Assembly: GCF_900312815.1 (NCBI RefSeq)
Contig: NZ_OMPE01000008.1
Span: forward strand, 62,001-126,000
DNA: 64,000 bases
Direction: 5' to 3'
Source: Aquimarina sp. AU474
GTDB lineage: Bacteria; Bacteroidota; Bacteroidia; Flavobacteriales; Flavobacteriaceae
The position numbers and the translations under genes were made by a program. This document shows positions 53,075-62,742 of the stretch, one piece after another (position 1 is the first letter of the stretch; each line of letters starts with the position of its first letter). Under the pieces are notes generated by a model. That model was given only the letters and a program-made list of their open reading frames with translations, made no database searches and was not told the origin of the DNA.

Positions 53075-53824
53075 TTAGATAATACGTTTTATCACTCGTA
53101 AATTATGTGTATGAGTACGTTTTTCGGTATTATAAATCCCAGTGTGATCTATACGATCCACACGCACTTTACCATGCGCGTGGATAATATAGTTATCTTT
53201 CATCATGATACCTACATGTATGATTGCACCTTCTTCATTGTCAAAGAAGGCAAGATCACCAGGTTCACTTTCCTCAATAAAGCTCAACGCTTCTCCTTGA
53301 GTTGCTTGTTGCGATGCATCTCTTAACAAGGTATACCCAGTTAACTTGTATACCATTTGAGTGAAACCACTACAATCTATACCAAAACTTGTTTTTCCTC
53401 CCCATAAATATGGAGCATTAAGAAACATAAAAGCAGTTTCGATAATACTTTCTTTAGATTGTTTTTTGGTTATTCTATTGCCTTCAAATTGATGTTTGAA
53501 AAAATCAAGAGCACCCAATGATGAGCCTAAAGGTATGGCCATTAACTGGTTTTGTTCACAACTTATATATTCTATCAAATCACCAGCTAAGCTAGATTCT
53601 TGCTGGTCAAAATTTTGATATTCTTCTTCGGTAATTTCTATATATTGTTTATTATCGATCCAGCCTTCGTATTTATCAAAAGCCAAGCGAATTTTACTCC
53701 ATTTTTTTCTTTTTTCCAACACCTTGAAATGTTCTCCGTATAGCACTTGAGAAACCATTTCACTAGGATCTTTGGGTTCAAAACGTAAAGGAACAATACT
53801 TAGATTGCAAATACCGTATTGCAT
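53075..53824 (-). CDS. NlpC/P60 family cell-wall peptidase with SH3 domain
   Basis: The 249-residue protein has an N-terminal SH3b-like part (ICNLSIVPLRFEPKDPSEMVSQVLYGE) and a C-terminal NlpC/P60 domain. The catalytic Cys lies in FGIDCSGFTQMVY (near residue 150), the His in IIHVGIMM and the third polar residue in YIIHAHG. No signal peptide is visible. The family cleaves gamma-D-Glu-diaminopimelate bonds in peptidoglycan; the lack of a signal suggests a recycling role or unusual export. It lies 12 bases upstream of the GNAT gene and 34 bases after the thiolase stop. Confidence 0.9.
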   Translation of the reverse strand: MQYGICNLSIVPLRFEPKDPSEMVSQVLYGEHFKVLEKRKKWSKIRLAFDKYEGWIDNKQYIEITEEEYQNFDQQESSLAGDLIEYISCEQNQLMAIPLGSSLGALDFFKHQFEGNRITKKQSKESIIETAFMFLNAPYLWGGKTSFGIDCSGFTQMVYKLTGYTLLRDASQQATQGEALSFIEESEPGDLAFFDNEEGAIIHVGIMMKDNYIIHAHGKVRVDRIDHTGIYNTEKRTHTHNLRVIKRII

Positions 53825-53858
53825 GTAAAAGTTTGATTAAAAATTCTTAATTAAATAA

Positions 53859-55037
53859 TTACACACGCTCAATAACCATTGCTGATGCACCACCACCACC
53901 ATTACAAATAGCTGCAGCACCAATTTTGGCATTATTTTGTTCTAGTACATTAATAAGTGTGATTATAATTCGAACACCAGAACATCCTAGTGGATGTCCT
54001 AAAGACACAGCACCACCATTTACATTGGTATTAGTATCGTTTAATCCAAGAATTTTCATGTTGGCCAATCCTACTACAGAAAAAGCTTCGTTAAATTCAA
54101 AAAAGTCAACATCATTAAGAGCAATTCCGGCTTTTTCAATAGCTTTCGGAAGTGCTTTTGCAGGAGCAGTAGTAAACCATTTTGGTTCTTGAGCGGCATC
54201 TGCATAACTTTTGATTTTCACAAGAGGAGTTAACCCCAATTCAGCAGCTTTATCCGCGCTCATTACAACAACAGCACCAGCACCATCATTGATTGTAGAG
54301 GCATTTGCAGCTGTTACAGTACCATCTTTACTAAATGCAGGACGCAACGCAGGAATTTTCTCCATCTTTACGTTCTTGAACTCTTCATCTTCACTAACCA
54401 TAACAGGCTCTCCTCGACGTTGAGGAACAGCAACAGGAACAACTTCATTATTAAACTTGCCATCTGCCCATGCTTTTGCAGATCTTTCATAAGATTGTAT
54501 AGCAAAGGCATCTTGATCTTCTCTACTAAATTCATGCTCGGTTGCACATAAATCTGCACAAACTCCCATAGCATTACCATCGTAAACATCTACTAAACCA
54601 TCACGCTGCATACCATCTTCGAAAGTTTGCGGCCCAAATTTATGACCTGCTCTTAATCGAACATAATGAGGAATCAGACTCATGTTCTCCATACCACCCG
54701 CCACAATAATATCGGCATCTCCTAAGGCAATTGCTTGAGCAGCATGCATAACAGCTTTCATACCACTGGCACATACTTTGTTTACTGTAGTACAAGGTAC
54801 TGTGTCGCTAATTCCGGCAGCCAATGCGGCCTGTCTTGCTGGAGCTTGACCATTTCCTGCTTGAACTACATTACCCATAAATACTTCTTGTACTAGAGAA
54901 GGGTCTAGGTTTATTTGATCTAATGCACCTTTTATAGCTGTCGCACCAAGTTGTGTTGCAGGAACCGTTGATAAACTTCCCATAAAGCTTCCTATAGGTG
55001 TTCTGGCTGCAGATACAATTACTACTTCTTTACTCAT
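53859..55037 (-). CDS. Acetyl-CoA C-acyltransferase (thiolase)
   Basis: The 392-residue thiolase shows all active-site blocks: nucleophile Cys89 in VNKVCASGMKAVM, NEAFSVVGLAN, GHPLGCSGVRI with the His, and the final CNGGGGASAMVIE with the second Cys. It condenses or cleaves acyl-CoA, in acetoacetyl-CoA formation or beta-oxidation; both directions occur in this family. It is the first gene of a minus-strand series that continues into the NlpC/P60 and GNAT genes. Confidence 0.92.
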   Translation of the reverse strand: MSKEVVIVSAARTPIGSFMGSLSTVPATQLGATAIKGALDQINLDPSLVQEVFMGNVVQAGNGQAPARQAALAAGISDTVPCTTVNKVCASGMKAVMHAAQAIALGDADIIVAGGMENMSLIPHYVRLRAGHKFGPQTFEDGMQRDGLVDVYDGNAMGVCADLCATEHEFSREDQDAFAIQSYERSAKAWADGKFNNEVVPVAVPQRRGEPVMVSEDEEFKNVKMEKIPALRPAFSKDGTVTAANASTINDGAGAVVVMSADKAAELGLTPLVKIKSYADAAQEPKWFTTAPAKALPKAIEKAGIALNDVDFFEFNEAFSVVGLANMKILGLNDTNTNVNGGAVSLGHPLGCSGVRIIITLINVLEQNNAKIGAAAICNGGGGASAMVIERV

Positions 55038-55172
55038 TTATATGAAATTTAAATTGTGTGTATTGTTTGGTGCGAATTTAAGGATTTTTAAAGGATAAAA
55101 AAGAAGTAAAGAGTTAAGAGTTATAAGTAATGAGTTTATAATTCTTAAATATAGATGCTTACTTCGTGCATC

Positions 55173-55194
55173 TAACTTTGATTTACTATTTTTG
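55173..55194 (+). promoter_or_regulatory. Two candidate -7 boxes before the 7TMR-HD gene
   Basis: TAACTTTG (55173-55180) and TATTTTTG (55187-55194) both fit TAnnTTTG, 22-44 bases before the GTG start. No clear TTG lies at the expected -33 spacing, so only one or neither may be used. Confidence 0.3.
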
Positions 55195-55216
55195 AAGAAC
55201 TAATAGCGCATAACTT

Positions 55217-57268
55217 GTGAAACGATTTTTAAATAAATTATACAAAAGACAATCCTCTTTTTATAAGATCTTTCTTTTTATTTGTACCACTGCACTTATC
55301 GTGTATCTATTTCCGAAAGGGGGGATATTTAAATACGAATTCACCAAAGGAAAACCCTGGCAATACGAAAATTTATATGCTCCTTTTGATTTTGCAATAG
55401 CAAAAACAGAAGAAGAAATAGAAACCGAGAAAAATAGAATTACAGATAATATCATTCCGTATTTTCAATATGATACTGTAATTTCTACTACTGCAAAAGA
55501 ATCTTATGATACCGCATTTGCTAATTATTTAAAAGAATTTAATCAAGCACGTTCTCGAGATCGGGAACAGGCAAAGCTTTTTGGGAGGATATTATTAAAT
55601 GATATTTATCGATACGGTGTTTTACAGGAAACGTACTCTTACGATAGTAAAAGGCAGATATTTTTGAATAAAGGGAATGAAGCAGAGGCTATTACATACG
55701 GCCAGATTTTGACTTCAAACCAGCTAACTAATCTTATCAATACAAGAATTGATAAAAGTGAATATGCTCCATCCAAAAGCGATTTTGTCGCTTTGTTCTA
55801 CGATTTAATAAAACCCAATGTTGAGTTGAATGAAAATTTAACCGAAAGTACACTACAAGCAGAACTTGCCAAAGTACTAACGACGAGAGGAGGAGTATCT
55901 CGAGGAAGTAGAATAATTGCTAAAGGAGAAGTAGTAGAAGGTGATGAATTACAAATATTAAATTCTTTAAAAGCAGAATATGAATCACAAGTTTGGAGTG
56001 ATAAAAACTTTTATTGGATTGTATTGGGGTATTGTCTTTTAGTTTCGCTTGCTCTAATGATGCTGTTGCTCTTTATTAGAAAATACAGAAAAGATATATA
56101 TGAAAGTAATACTCAGGTAACCTTTATATTTTTCAATATATTGTTTATGGTTTTGATTACCACTTTGGTGGTTAAATATCGCTCTAGTTATATTTATGTG
56201 GTGCCTTTGTGTATTCTTCCCTTAGTATTAAAAGCATTTTTCGACTCGAGATTAGGTTTGTTTACTCATGTAGTAACAGTATTGATATTAGGTTTTGTAG
56301 TTCCTAATAGTTATGAATATACGTTTTTACAAATTATTGCAGGAATAGTTACTATACTTACTATTTCTGAGTCATTTAAAAGAGCTAATTTATTCATTTC
56401 AGTAGGGCAAATTACAGTGATTTATATCATTGCCTATATTGCATTTCATATTATACATGAGGGTAGTATAAGTAATATAGATTGGACGACAGTAGTGTTA
56501 TTCGTAATCAGTGGATTTGCTACTTTGATTGTACATCCTTTGATATATGCCTATGAAAAGCTTTTTGGGTTGATATCAGATGTGTCATTATTAGAACTTA
56601 GTGATACCAATTCGGTATTATTAAAAGAATTGTCTAATAAAGCCCCAGGAACTTTTCATCATTCACTTAATGTGGCCAATATAGCAGAAGCAGCTGCGAA
56701 TGAGATTGGAGCTAATGGTATGCTCGTTAGGGTAGGTGCTCTTTACCATGATATTGGAAAAATGATCAACCCTACTTATTTTACAGAAAACCAATCGGCT
56801 TCCGGAAATCCTCATGATGTGTTATCGCCTAAAGAGAGTGCGAAAATTATCATTAATCATGTTATAAGAGGCGTAGAAATAGCTAAGAAAAACAAATTAC
56901 CGGATAGGGTTATAGATTTTATAAGAACCCATCATGGTACAAGTACTGTATATTATTTTTATACTAAAGAAAAAGAAAATAATGAAAATGTAAATATTGA
57001 AGATTTTCAATACCCTGGTCCCATGCCGTTTTCTAAAGAAACTGCTATTTTGATGATGAGTGATAGTGTAGAAGCGGCTTCAAAAAGTTTAAAAAACCCT
57101 ACGAGTAGTTTGATCGATTCATTTGTAGAAAAAATAGTGAATAATCAAATGGAAAATGATCAGTTTTTGAATTCGAATATTACTTTTAAAGAAATTCAAC
57201 AAATTAAAAAAGTATTTAAGCGCAAGCTTACAAATATATATCACCTACGTATAGAATATCCAGAGTAA
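55217..57268 (+). CDS. 7TMR-HD family phosphohydrolase (PgpH-like)
   Basis: The 683-residue protein has an N-terminal membrane helix (about 17-32), a large outside 7TMR-HDED region, seven membrane helices (about 265-460) and a cytoplasmic HD domain. The HD residues are in FHHSLNVANIAEAAANE (near 479-495) and LYHDIGKM (near 510); RTHHGTSTVYYF follows. The family includes PgpH, a c-di-AMP phosphodiesterase in Listeria; the same activity is likely here but inferred. The start is GTG. Confidence 0.9.
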   Translation: MKRFLNKLYKRQSSFYKIFLFICTTALIVYLFPKGGIFKYEFTKGKPWQYENLYAPFDFAIAKTEEEIETEKNRITDNIIPYFQYDTVISTTAKESYDTAFANYLKEFNQARSRDREQAKLFGRILLNDIYRYGVLQETYSYDSKRQIFLNKGNEAEAITYGQILTSNQLTNLINTRIDKSEYAPSKSDFVALFYDLIKPNVELNENLTESTLQAELAKVLTTRGGVSRGSRIIAKGEVVEGDELQILNSLKAEYESQVWSDKNFYWIVLGYCLLVSLALMMLLLFIRKYRKDIYESNTQVTFIFFNILFMVLITTLVVKYRSSYIYVVPLCILPLVLKAFFDSRLGLFTHVVTVLILGFVVPNSYEYTFLQIIAGIVTILTISESFKRANLFISVGQITVIYIIAYIAFHIIHEGSISNIDWTTVVLFVISGFATLIVHPLIYAYEKLFGLISDVSLLELSDTNSVLLKELSNKAPGTFHHSLNVANIAEAAANEIGANGMLVRVGALYHDIGKMINPTYFTENQSASGNPHDVLSPKESAKIIINHVIRGVEIAKKNKLPDRVIDFIRTHHGTSTVYYFYTKEKENNENVNIEDFQYPGPMPFSKETAILMMSDSVEAASKSLKNPTSSLIDSFVEKIVNNQMENDQFLNSNITFKEIQQIKKVFKRKLTNIYHLRIEYPE

Positions 57269-57358
57269 GCGCTATAGATGTAATGTATTAGATTTTGGTT
57301 CTAATTACGGCATGTTGTTTGATGCAGAGTTATTTGCAAGAACGAAACCAAAATCATT

Positions 57359-57946
57359 ATGAAAAATAAGCAGTTTCTTTTGGCTATTATAGTCATGATA
57401 ATTACAAATTCGATGTATTCTCAAATTCGGATAGGAGGTGGAGTATCTATAGGAGTAAGTATAGATTTACCAATTCCTGATATTGTTATTGTTGCGGAAA
57501 GATCAGAAACTCCAAGACCAGGACCACGTGTAAGATGTAGGCAAGCTGTTATTCATACCTGTGATCATTCGTGTTTTGATAGTCTAGGAACTATAAATCA
57601 CCAAAATGGACCAAACGGACGATATATTTATAAAGTAACCGAAGCTTCTTTATTACCGATAGATAATGGTGAAGAAAAAGTAGTTTATCATTTGGATACT
57701 GGTGAAATCCTTGAGATTATTATTTCTACTCTAAACCCTAGTGATTATAATTATCAATATTACGACCCTAGTTGTCAAAATTGCCAAGATAGTAACTCAA
57801 TACTTTTAGTACTTTTAAATAATGAAGAATTACCATTGCGTAACGGTAGTTTATCATTGCAACCGTTGGGTAACGGGCAATTTCGAAACGTAATCAATAT
57901 TCATAGTGTGTATGAAGGAAATTTTAATGGATCAATAAATTTTTAA
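57359..57946 (+). CDS. Secreted hypothetical protein with Cys pairs
   Basis: The 195-residue protein has a signal peptide (MKNKQFLLAIIVMIITNSMYSQ). The mature part starts Gly-rich (IRIGGGVSIGVSIDLPIP), then has CRQAVIHTCDHSC and later CQNCQD, which could form disulfides or bind a metal. No family is recognised. It ends with a 4-base overlap with the convergent DUF3817 gene. Confidence 0.7.
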   Translation: MKNKQFLLAIIVMIITNSMYSQIRIGGGVSIGVSIDLPIPDIVIVAERSETPRPGPRVRCRQAVIHTCDHSCFDSLGTINHQNGPNGRYIYKVTEASLLPIDNGEEKVVYHLDTGEILEIIISTLNPSDYNYQYYDPSCQNCQDSNSILLVLLNNEELPLRNGSLSLQPLGNGQFRNVINIHSVYEGNFNGSINF

Positions 57947-58215
57947 CGCAAGTATTTTTTATCCATCCAAAACGTCCCAAAGGGTATAATAGAACATAGT
58001 AATACTATAGCAAGTGTTTTAGTATTCCATTGTTTCTCAGTCTTTACCACAATGGCAAAAACGATATATAATAAAAATAATACACCATGAGCCATACCAA
58101 TAATTTTATTAGGTTCTGGGGATTCGAACATATACTTTAATGGCATAGTTACAAATAATATAAGAAGATAAGAGATACCCTCGAGATAGCTAATAAATCT
58201 AAAACTTGTGATCAT
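57943..58215 (-). CDS. DUF3817 family membrane protein
   Basis: The 90-residue protein has three hydrophobic segments (about residues 13-30, 42-60 and 68-84). FRFISYLEGISYLLILFVTMPLKY and GMAHGVLFLLYIVF are the DUF3817 signature. The function is unknown; members are small inner-membrane proteins in many bacteria. It lies 8 bases downstream of the mechanosensitive channel gene and is probably co-transcribed. Confidence 0.85.
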   Translation of the reverse strand: MITSFRFISYLEGISYLLILFVTMPLKYMFESPEPNKIIGMAHGVLFLLYIVFAIVVKTEKQWNTKTLAIVLLCSIIPFGTFWMDKKYLR

Positions 58216-58223
58216 ATATTTTG

Positions 58224-59462
58224 TTATTTTTCGCTAGTATAATTTAATTCAAAAACTTCAAGATTAAAATAAGGAATTGTAGATAGTAAATGGTCAAAAA
58301 TATCGGCCATAATTTTTTCATAATTTTTCCAAACCTTATCATTACTAAAAGCATAAATCTCTAAAGGCGTGCCCTGTGCAGTTGGAGCTAATTGCCTGCT
58401 CATTATGGTCATTTCTTGATTGATATAAGGGTGGTTTTCTAGATAAGATTCTACATAATTTCTAAACACCCCCATGTTAGAAAGATTTCTCCCATTAACA
58501 GGAATACTTTTATCTATGCTTTGCTTTTGATTGTATGTATCAATTTTTGATTGTGATGTTTTTAAATATTCTTTAATTAATTCTATTTTTTCTAACCTTG
58601 AGATGTCTTCAGGGGATAGAAATGAAATACTCGAGGTTTTAATAAGTAAAGATCTTTTAATTCTTCTTCCGCCAGAATCCATCATACCTCTCCAATTTCG
58701 AAACGACTCGGATGTAAGATAGTAGGTAGGGATAGTGGTGATGGTTTTATCAAAATTTTGAACTTTTACCGAGGATAAGTTAATCTCAACCACGTCTCCA
58801 TCTGCACCATATTTTTCCATTGTAATCCAATCTCCAATTCTTACCGTATCATTAACGGCTACTTGTATACTAGCTACAAATCCAAGAATAGTATCTTTAA
58901 AAATTAGAAGTATTACTGCAGACATAGCCCCAAGAGCTGTTAAAAATGTCCAGATCGATTTACCTGTTATAGACGAAAAGATTAAAATAGCACCGATAAA
59001 CCATACGAATATCATAAATACCTGAACATAACTATCAATAGGTTTATCCTTAAAAGACTCTAAAGATTTTAAAAAATCTCTTAATGTTCTAAATAGGCTT
59101 CTTAATATCCAAATGGTCAATACAATAATCATGATATCGAACAGGATTTCAAGATATTTTTCGGTAGTAGGAAATGCAATAAAAAGCTTTGGTACTATCC
59201 ATATAGTTAGTGACAACGGTACGATATGCGCCAGGTAATCAAAAGTTTTATTTTTAACCAAATAATCGTCAAAGACATTTTTTGATTTTGTGGCATATCC
59301 TTTAAAAATAGACATGAATACTTTTCCAATAATAAGATCAATAATAAATAAAGTAATGAATAGAATACAGACTCCAATGATTACGTTTAAATATTCTGCT
59401 GTATTTTCTGAAAGTCCCTTAGAAACAAAAAGGTTATAAAAATATCGAGTTAAATCATTCAT
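58224..59462 (-). CDS. MscS-type mechanosensitive ion channel (YbdG-like)
   Basis: The 412-residue protein has five or so membrane helices in the first 190 residues and a pore-lining helix with LGAMSAVILLIFKDTILGFVASIQ. The beta domain (VRIGDWITMEKYGADGDVVEINLSSVKV) follows, then a long cytoplasmic C-terminal part. The insert and length resemble the YbdG/MscM group. It releases solutes when membrane tension rises. It heads a two-gene unit with DUF3817. Confidence 0.92.
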   Translation of the reverse strand: MNDLTRYFYNLFVSKGLSENTAEYLNVIIGVCILFITLFIIDLIIGKVFMSIFKGYATKSKNVFDDYLVKNKTFDYLAHIVPLSLTIWIVPKLFIAFPTTEKYLEILFDIMIIVLTIWILRSLFRTLRDFLKSLESFKDKPIDSYVQVFMIFVWFIGAILIFSSITGKSIWTFLTALGAMSAVILLIFKDTILGFVASIQVAVNDTVRIGDWITMEKYGADGDVVEINLSSVKVQNFDKTITTIPTYYLTSESFRNWRGMMDSGGRRIKRSLLIKTSSISFLSPEDISRLEKIELIKEYLKTSQSKIDTYNQKQSIDKSIPVNGRNLSNMGVFRNYVESYLENHPYINQEMTIMSRQLAPTAQGTPLEIYAFSNDKVWKNYEKIMADIFDHLLSTIPYFNLEVFELNYTSEK

Positions 59463-59563
59463 AAAGGGTGGATGCTAAAATTTGATGCAAAATTAAACTC
59501 TCTAAGGGATTTAATAAAAAATTATAGTTATGATTTTTATAAAATTTCAAATTTGATATATAA

Positions 59564-59597
59564 AAAAACGCTTTACCCAATCGAATAAAGCGTTTTT
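59564..59597 (-). terminator. Rho-independent terminator of the TonB receptor gene
   Basis: AAAAACGCTTTA at 59564-59575 pairs with TAAAGCGTTTTT at 59586-59597 around a 10-base loop. On the minus strand it lies 18 bases after the receptor stop and is followed by T-rich sequence. Confidence 0.85.
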
Positions 59598-59615
59598 GCA
59601 TATTAAAATATACTT

Positions 59616-62237
59616 TTAGAAATTAAAATCTAATCTTCCGTAGTAATACGCTCCACCAAAGCCCATTTGTACGGCATCCCAGTATCCTCCTGCTTCAGTT
59701 TCTCCATCATTTTGCTGATCGGGGTATTCATTAAAAATGTTGTTTCCTCCGATAGTGAATTTAAGATCATCTGTTAGCTTATAACCAAGGTTTAGATCTG
59801 CTGTAATTTTAGCACCATATACATCTTCAGTATCAACAAAATCAATCAATACAATTTCACTAAAATGAGTTAGTCCTATCCCAGCATTAAATTTCTCTTT
59901 ACTGTAGTTTACATTAAAAGCAAATTTACTATCAGGAGCAGAAGCTAACAAAAATGATTTTTCCCTTTCTCCAAAGAAAGTGGCTTCATCAAGATTTCCA
60001 TTCTTTACTTCTTCGATAGTCATGTTGTTTATGTTACCCGCTAGAGTAGCCGAAAGATTACCAAAGTCATAGTTTCCTTTCCAAGAAAGAATGATATCCA
60101 AACCAGTAGTTTCTGTATCTACTCCATTAGCAAAAAACTGAGCTTCGTTTACATTTGGTATTTGCGGAGCCGCAAATGTACCCGTTAGTACAATTCTATC
60201 TTTAACGCTGATGTAATATCCATCTACGGTAACTGTAAAGCCTCCAAAATTGGCTGTAACTCCTAAAGCACCATTTACAGCAGTTTCTTCTTCGAGGTCA
60301 TCAATACCAAAAGAGGCTGTTACAGGACTATTGTTAGGAGATAATAATGTCTCTGTGGCTACACCGCCTTGAAAATCTGTAAACCTAAGATTATAATAGA
60401 TTTGTGCTAATGAAGGAGCACGAAAACCTGTACTTACCGATCCACGAATATTTATGTCTTCTGTAGCTTTTAATCTAAAGGCGAGTTTTCCATTAATTGT
60501 ACTCCCGAAATCACTATAATTTTCAAATCTAGCGGCACCTCCTAATAAAAAGTTATCGGTAATATCAAGTTCTGCATCTGCGTAAAGAGATAGATTCGAT
60601 CTTGAGCGATCTACTTCGTTGGCTGGACTATACCCAGGAAACCCTTGGGATCCACCAGGGCGTAATTCTCCAGAATCAGGATCTACAGGTTGTGTTTGAT
60701 TGGCAGGGTCGGTAATTGGTAACCCGTTAATATCATAAGTGGCATATGATCCTTCTTCACCAGCAAAAATAATGAAGTTTTCTGTTCTATATTCTGAACC
60801 AAAAGCAATATTCAATCCTTTTAAAGTATTAGGATAATACTTTGAGAAATCTAAACTGGTTGTATTTTGACTTAGGCTATGCCCTCCCGCATCAAAATCT
60901 GTAGGAGATGATTCTTGAAGAGAGGCATTTAATGTACCAAGAATAAAGTAATGAAAGTTATTTTTACCCCAGGTGTTATTAATGTCAATTTTCCAACCGC
61001 TATCTGTTTCTGTGCGTATTCCTGCAGACACCGAATTATCTATGATGTTAGATGTAATTCTTGGAGTGAATCCATTAGGGAATATTGAAGTTACTACTCG
61101 TTCTCCGCCATTACGGGTAAAGGCAAAAGCATCTGTGTCACGATAATTTCTTCCTCCAAATGCGTATAATTCGGTTTTCTTGGATAATGGTATTGCTGCA
61201 TTGGCAAAGAAATTAAATCCATCAATAGCCGCTTCTCCAAAACCTCTTCTAAAATCAAAACCAGGACGTAGCGTTTTGTTTTTACTCACATATTCTGTAG
61301 TAAAATTTGCATATCCACCATCGCCTATACCAACACCATAATTAGCGGTAACTTTTACAGATCCCCCATCGAAACTTTTATCATCAGCAATACGGTTACC
61401 ATCATTGTCGGTATCTAATCTATTTCCATCAGTGTTAGGTGTTCCTGCCGGAAAATCACCCTTTGCATTAGTGTTGTAAGCACCATAACTGACACTTCCG
61501 GATATTTTATTGATATTATCTTTTAATACAATATTAATAACTCCTGCGATAGCATCAGAACCATATTGTGCAGCTGCTCCATCTCTTAAAACTTCTATTC
61601 TTTTGATAGAAGATGCTGGAATTGCATTTAGATCTGTTCCGGAGTTTCCTCGACCTCTAGTACCAAAAATGTTAATTAAAGAAGAAGAATGCCTTCTTTT
61701 ACCATTTATTAATACCAAAGTTTGATCTGGCCCAAGACCACGTAAGGTTGCCGGGTCTATATGATCTGCACCATCTGATCCAGATTGTTTGTTTGCATTA
61801 AATGAAGGTGCGGTATACTGTAAGAGTTCATTAATTTCGATTTTACCACTTTTAGTAATGACATCTTGCATGTCGATGATATCAATAGCCACAGGCGTAT
61901 CTGTAGCAGTCCTTTTGGGACTTCTTGATCCAACTACTATAATAGTACTTAATGCTTCTCCTTCGAGAAGAACGACGTCAATTTTTTCACGAGTTCCTAC
62001 TTCGATTTCTTGAGTTTCAAAACCTACGAAGCTAAATACAAGTATTGCTCCAGAATCTACAGCAATAGTGTATTTTCCCACCTCGTCCGTGGTTGTCCCT
62101 TTAGAAGAGCCTTTTTCGAGAATATTAACAAAAGGAAGAGGTGAACCCGAAGAATCGGTGATTGTTCCTGTAACGATTTGTTGACTAAAACTCAGACATG
62201 TGAATAAGCCGAACAAAATAAGAGTGAATTTTTTCAT
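59616..62237 (-). CDS. TonB-dependent outer-membrane receptor
   Basis: The 873-residue protein has a signal peptide (MKKFTLILFGLFTCLSFSQ), a carboxypeptidase-regulatory-like beta-sandwich (about 20-95), a plug domain (about 105-235; LRGLGPDQTLVLINGKRRH, IKRIEVLRDGAAAQYGSDAIAGVINIVLK) and a beta-barrel ending in LDFNF. It imports a large ligand using TonB energy. No SusD gene lies next to it, so it is not a typical glycan-utilisation pair; siderophore or another compound is possible. It has its own terminator. Confidence 0.95.
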   Translation of the reverse strand: MKKFTLILFGLFTCLSFSQQIVTGTITDSSGSPLPFVNILEKGSSKGTTTDEVGKYTIAVDSGAILVFSFVGFETQEIEVGTREKIDVVLLEGEALSTIIVVGSRSPKRTATDTPVAIDIIDMQDVITKSGKIEINELLQYTAPSFNANKQSGSDGADHIDPATLRGLGPDQTLVLINGKRRHSSSLINIFGTRGRGNSGTDLNAIPASSIKRIEVLRDGAAAQYGSDAIAGVINIVLKDNINKISGSVSYGAYNTNAKGDFPAGTPNTDGNRLDTDNDGNRIADDKSFDGGSVKVTANYGVGIGDGGYANFTTEYVSKNKTLRPGFDFRRGFGEAAIDGFNFFANAAIPLSKKTELYAFGGRNYRDTDAFAFTRNGGERVVTSIFPNGFTPRITSNIIDNSVSAGIRTETDSGWKIDINNTWGKNNFHYFILGTLNASLQESSPTDFDAGGHSLSQNTTSLDFSKYYPNTLKGLNIAFGSEYRTENFIIFAGEEGSYATYDINGLPITDPANQTQPVDPDSGELRPGGSQGFPGYSPANEVDRSRSNLSLYADAELDITDNFLLGGAARFENYSDFGSTINGKLAFRLKATEDINIRGSVSTGFRAPSLAQIYYNLRFTDFQGGVATETLLSPNNSPVTASFGIDDLEEETAVNGALGVTANFGGFTVTVDGYYISVKDRIVLTGTFAAPQIPNVNEAQFFANGVDTETTGLDIILSWKGNYDFGNLSATLAGNINNMTIEEVKNGNLDEATFFGEREKSFLLASAPDSKFAFNVNYSKEKFNAGIGLTHFSEIVLIDFVDTEDVYGAKITADLNLGYKLTDDLKFTIGGNNIFNEYPDQQNDGETEAGGYWDAVQMGFGGAYYYGRLDFNF

Positions 62238-62396
62238 GTATTATTGTTTATTTAAGATGATTGTAATGTTAAAGATATTTAAAACTTAATTATTAAATGT
62301 CGTATTTGACTTAGTTTTTTAATAGTTGTAAAAACCTATTGCTTTGATATTCTTGGAATAGCGTCCGCTCAAGCTGGATGTAGTAAAGTTTCGAAT

Positions 62397-62428
62397 AAAA
62401 AAAGGAGCGCTTTAGAAAAGGCTCCTTT
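62397..62428 (-). terminator. Rho-independent terminator of the small peptide gene
   Basis: AAAGGAGC at 62401-62408 pairs with GCTCCTTT at 62421-62428. On the minus strand the hairpin is followed by an uninterrupted T-run (62397-62403). It lies 28 bases after the stop of the 56-residue peptide gene, which supports that gene as a real transcript. Confidence 0.8.
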
Positions 62429-62456
62429 GTAATGTTTAATTCGAAATGTGTATCAC

Positions 62457-62627
62457 CTATAGACAAGGTGAATTCATAGGTAGTGCGCATAAGAAAACAT
62501 CCCATTCACCATTACAGCGTAGACAAGTTTCTTCGTCAAAAATAAAAAAACCACGACCTTTAATAGTTTGTTGTTGGTTTCTACTTAATTTTTCAACTCC
62601 GTTTAATTTTAAAATACATGATAACAT
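62457..62627 (-). CDS. 56-residue Cys-rich peptide with GG-type leader (bacteriocin/RiPP-like precursor)
   Basis: The 56-codon frame encodes a peptide beginning MLSCILKLNGVEKLSRNQQ and continuing QTIKGRG (residues 20-26). The LNGVEKLS...Q..IKG pattern resembles leader peptides of GG-type natural-product precursors and bacteriocin-like peptides in Bacteroidota, which are cut after a Gly pair; here the site would be GRG. The predicted core (27-56) is FFIFDEETCLRCNGEWDVF followed by LCALPMNSPCL, with four Cys (35, 38, 47, 55). It has its own terminator. No modification enzyme or transporter gene is adjacent, so the function is inferred only from the leader and Cys pattern. Confidence 0.7.
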   Translation of the reverse strand: MLSCILKLNGVEKLSRNQQQTIKGRGFFIFDEETCLRCNGEWDVFLCALPMNSPCL

Positions 62628-62742
62628 AATATTAGGTTTTAAAAGATTAAAACCTAAGGTACCTCTTTAAGATAAATAATAATAGGTGACTAAGGTAAAG
62701 TTATTATAAATTTTATTAAGCCAAATACTTACTCAGGTACAT

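Noticed and set aside
62311..62505. 64-residue minus-strand frame overlapping the Cys-rich peptide gene
   Set aside because: It runs through the terminator at 62397-62428 and lies in another frame than the peptide gene, which has a recognisable leader. It is treated as a shadow.
62446..62670. 74-residue plus-strand frame opposite the peptide gene
   Set aside because: It is antisense to the peptide gene, with no domain or promoter, and the minus-strand reading has leader and terminator evidence.
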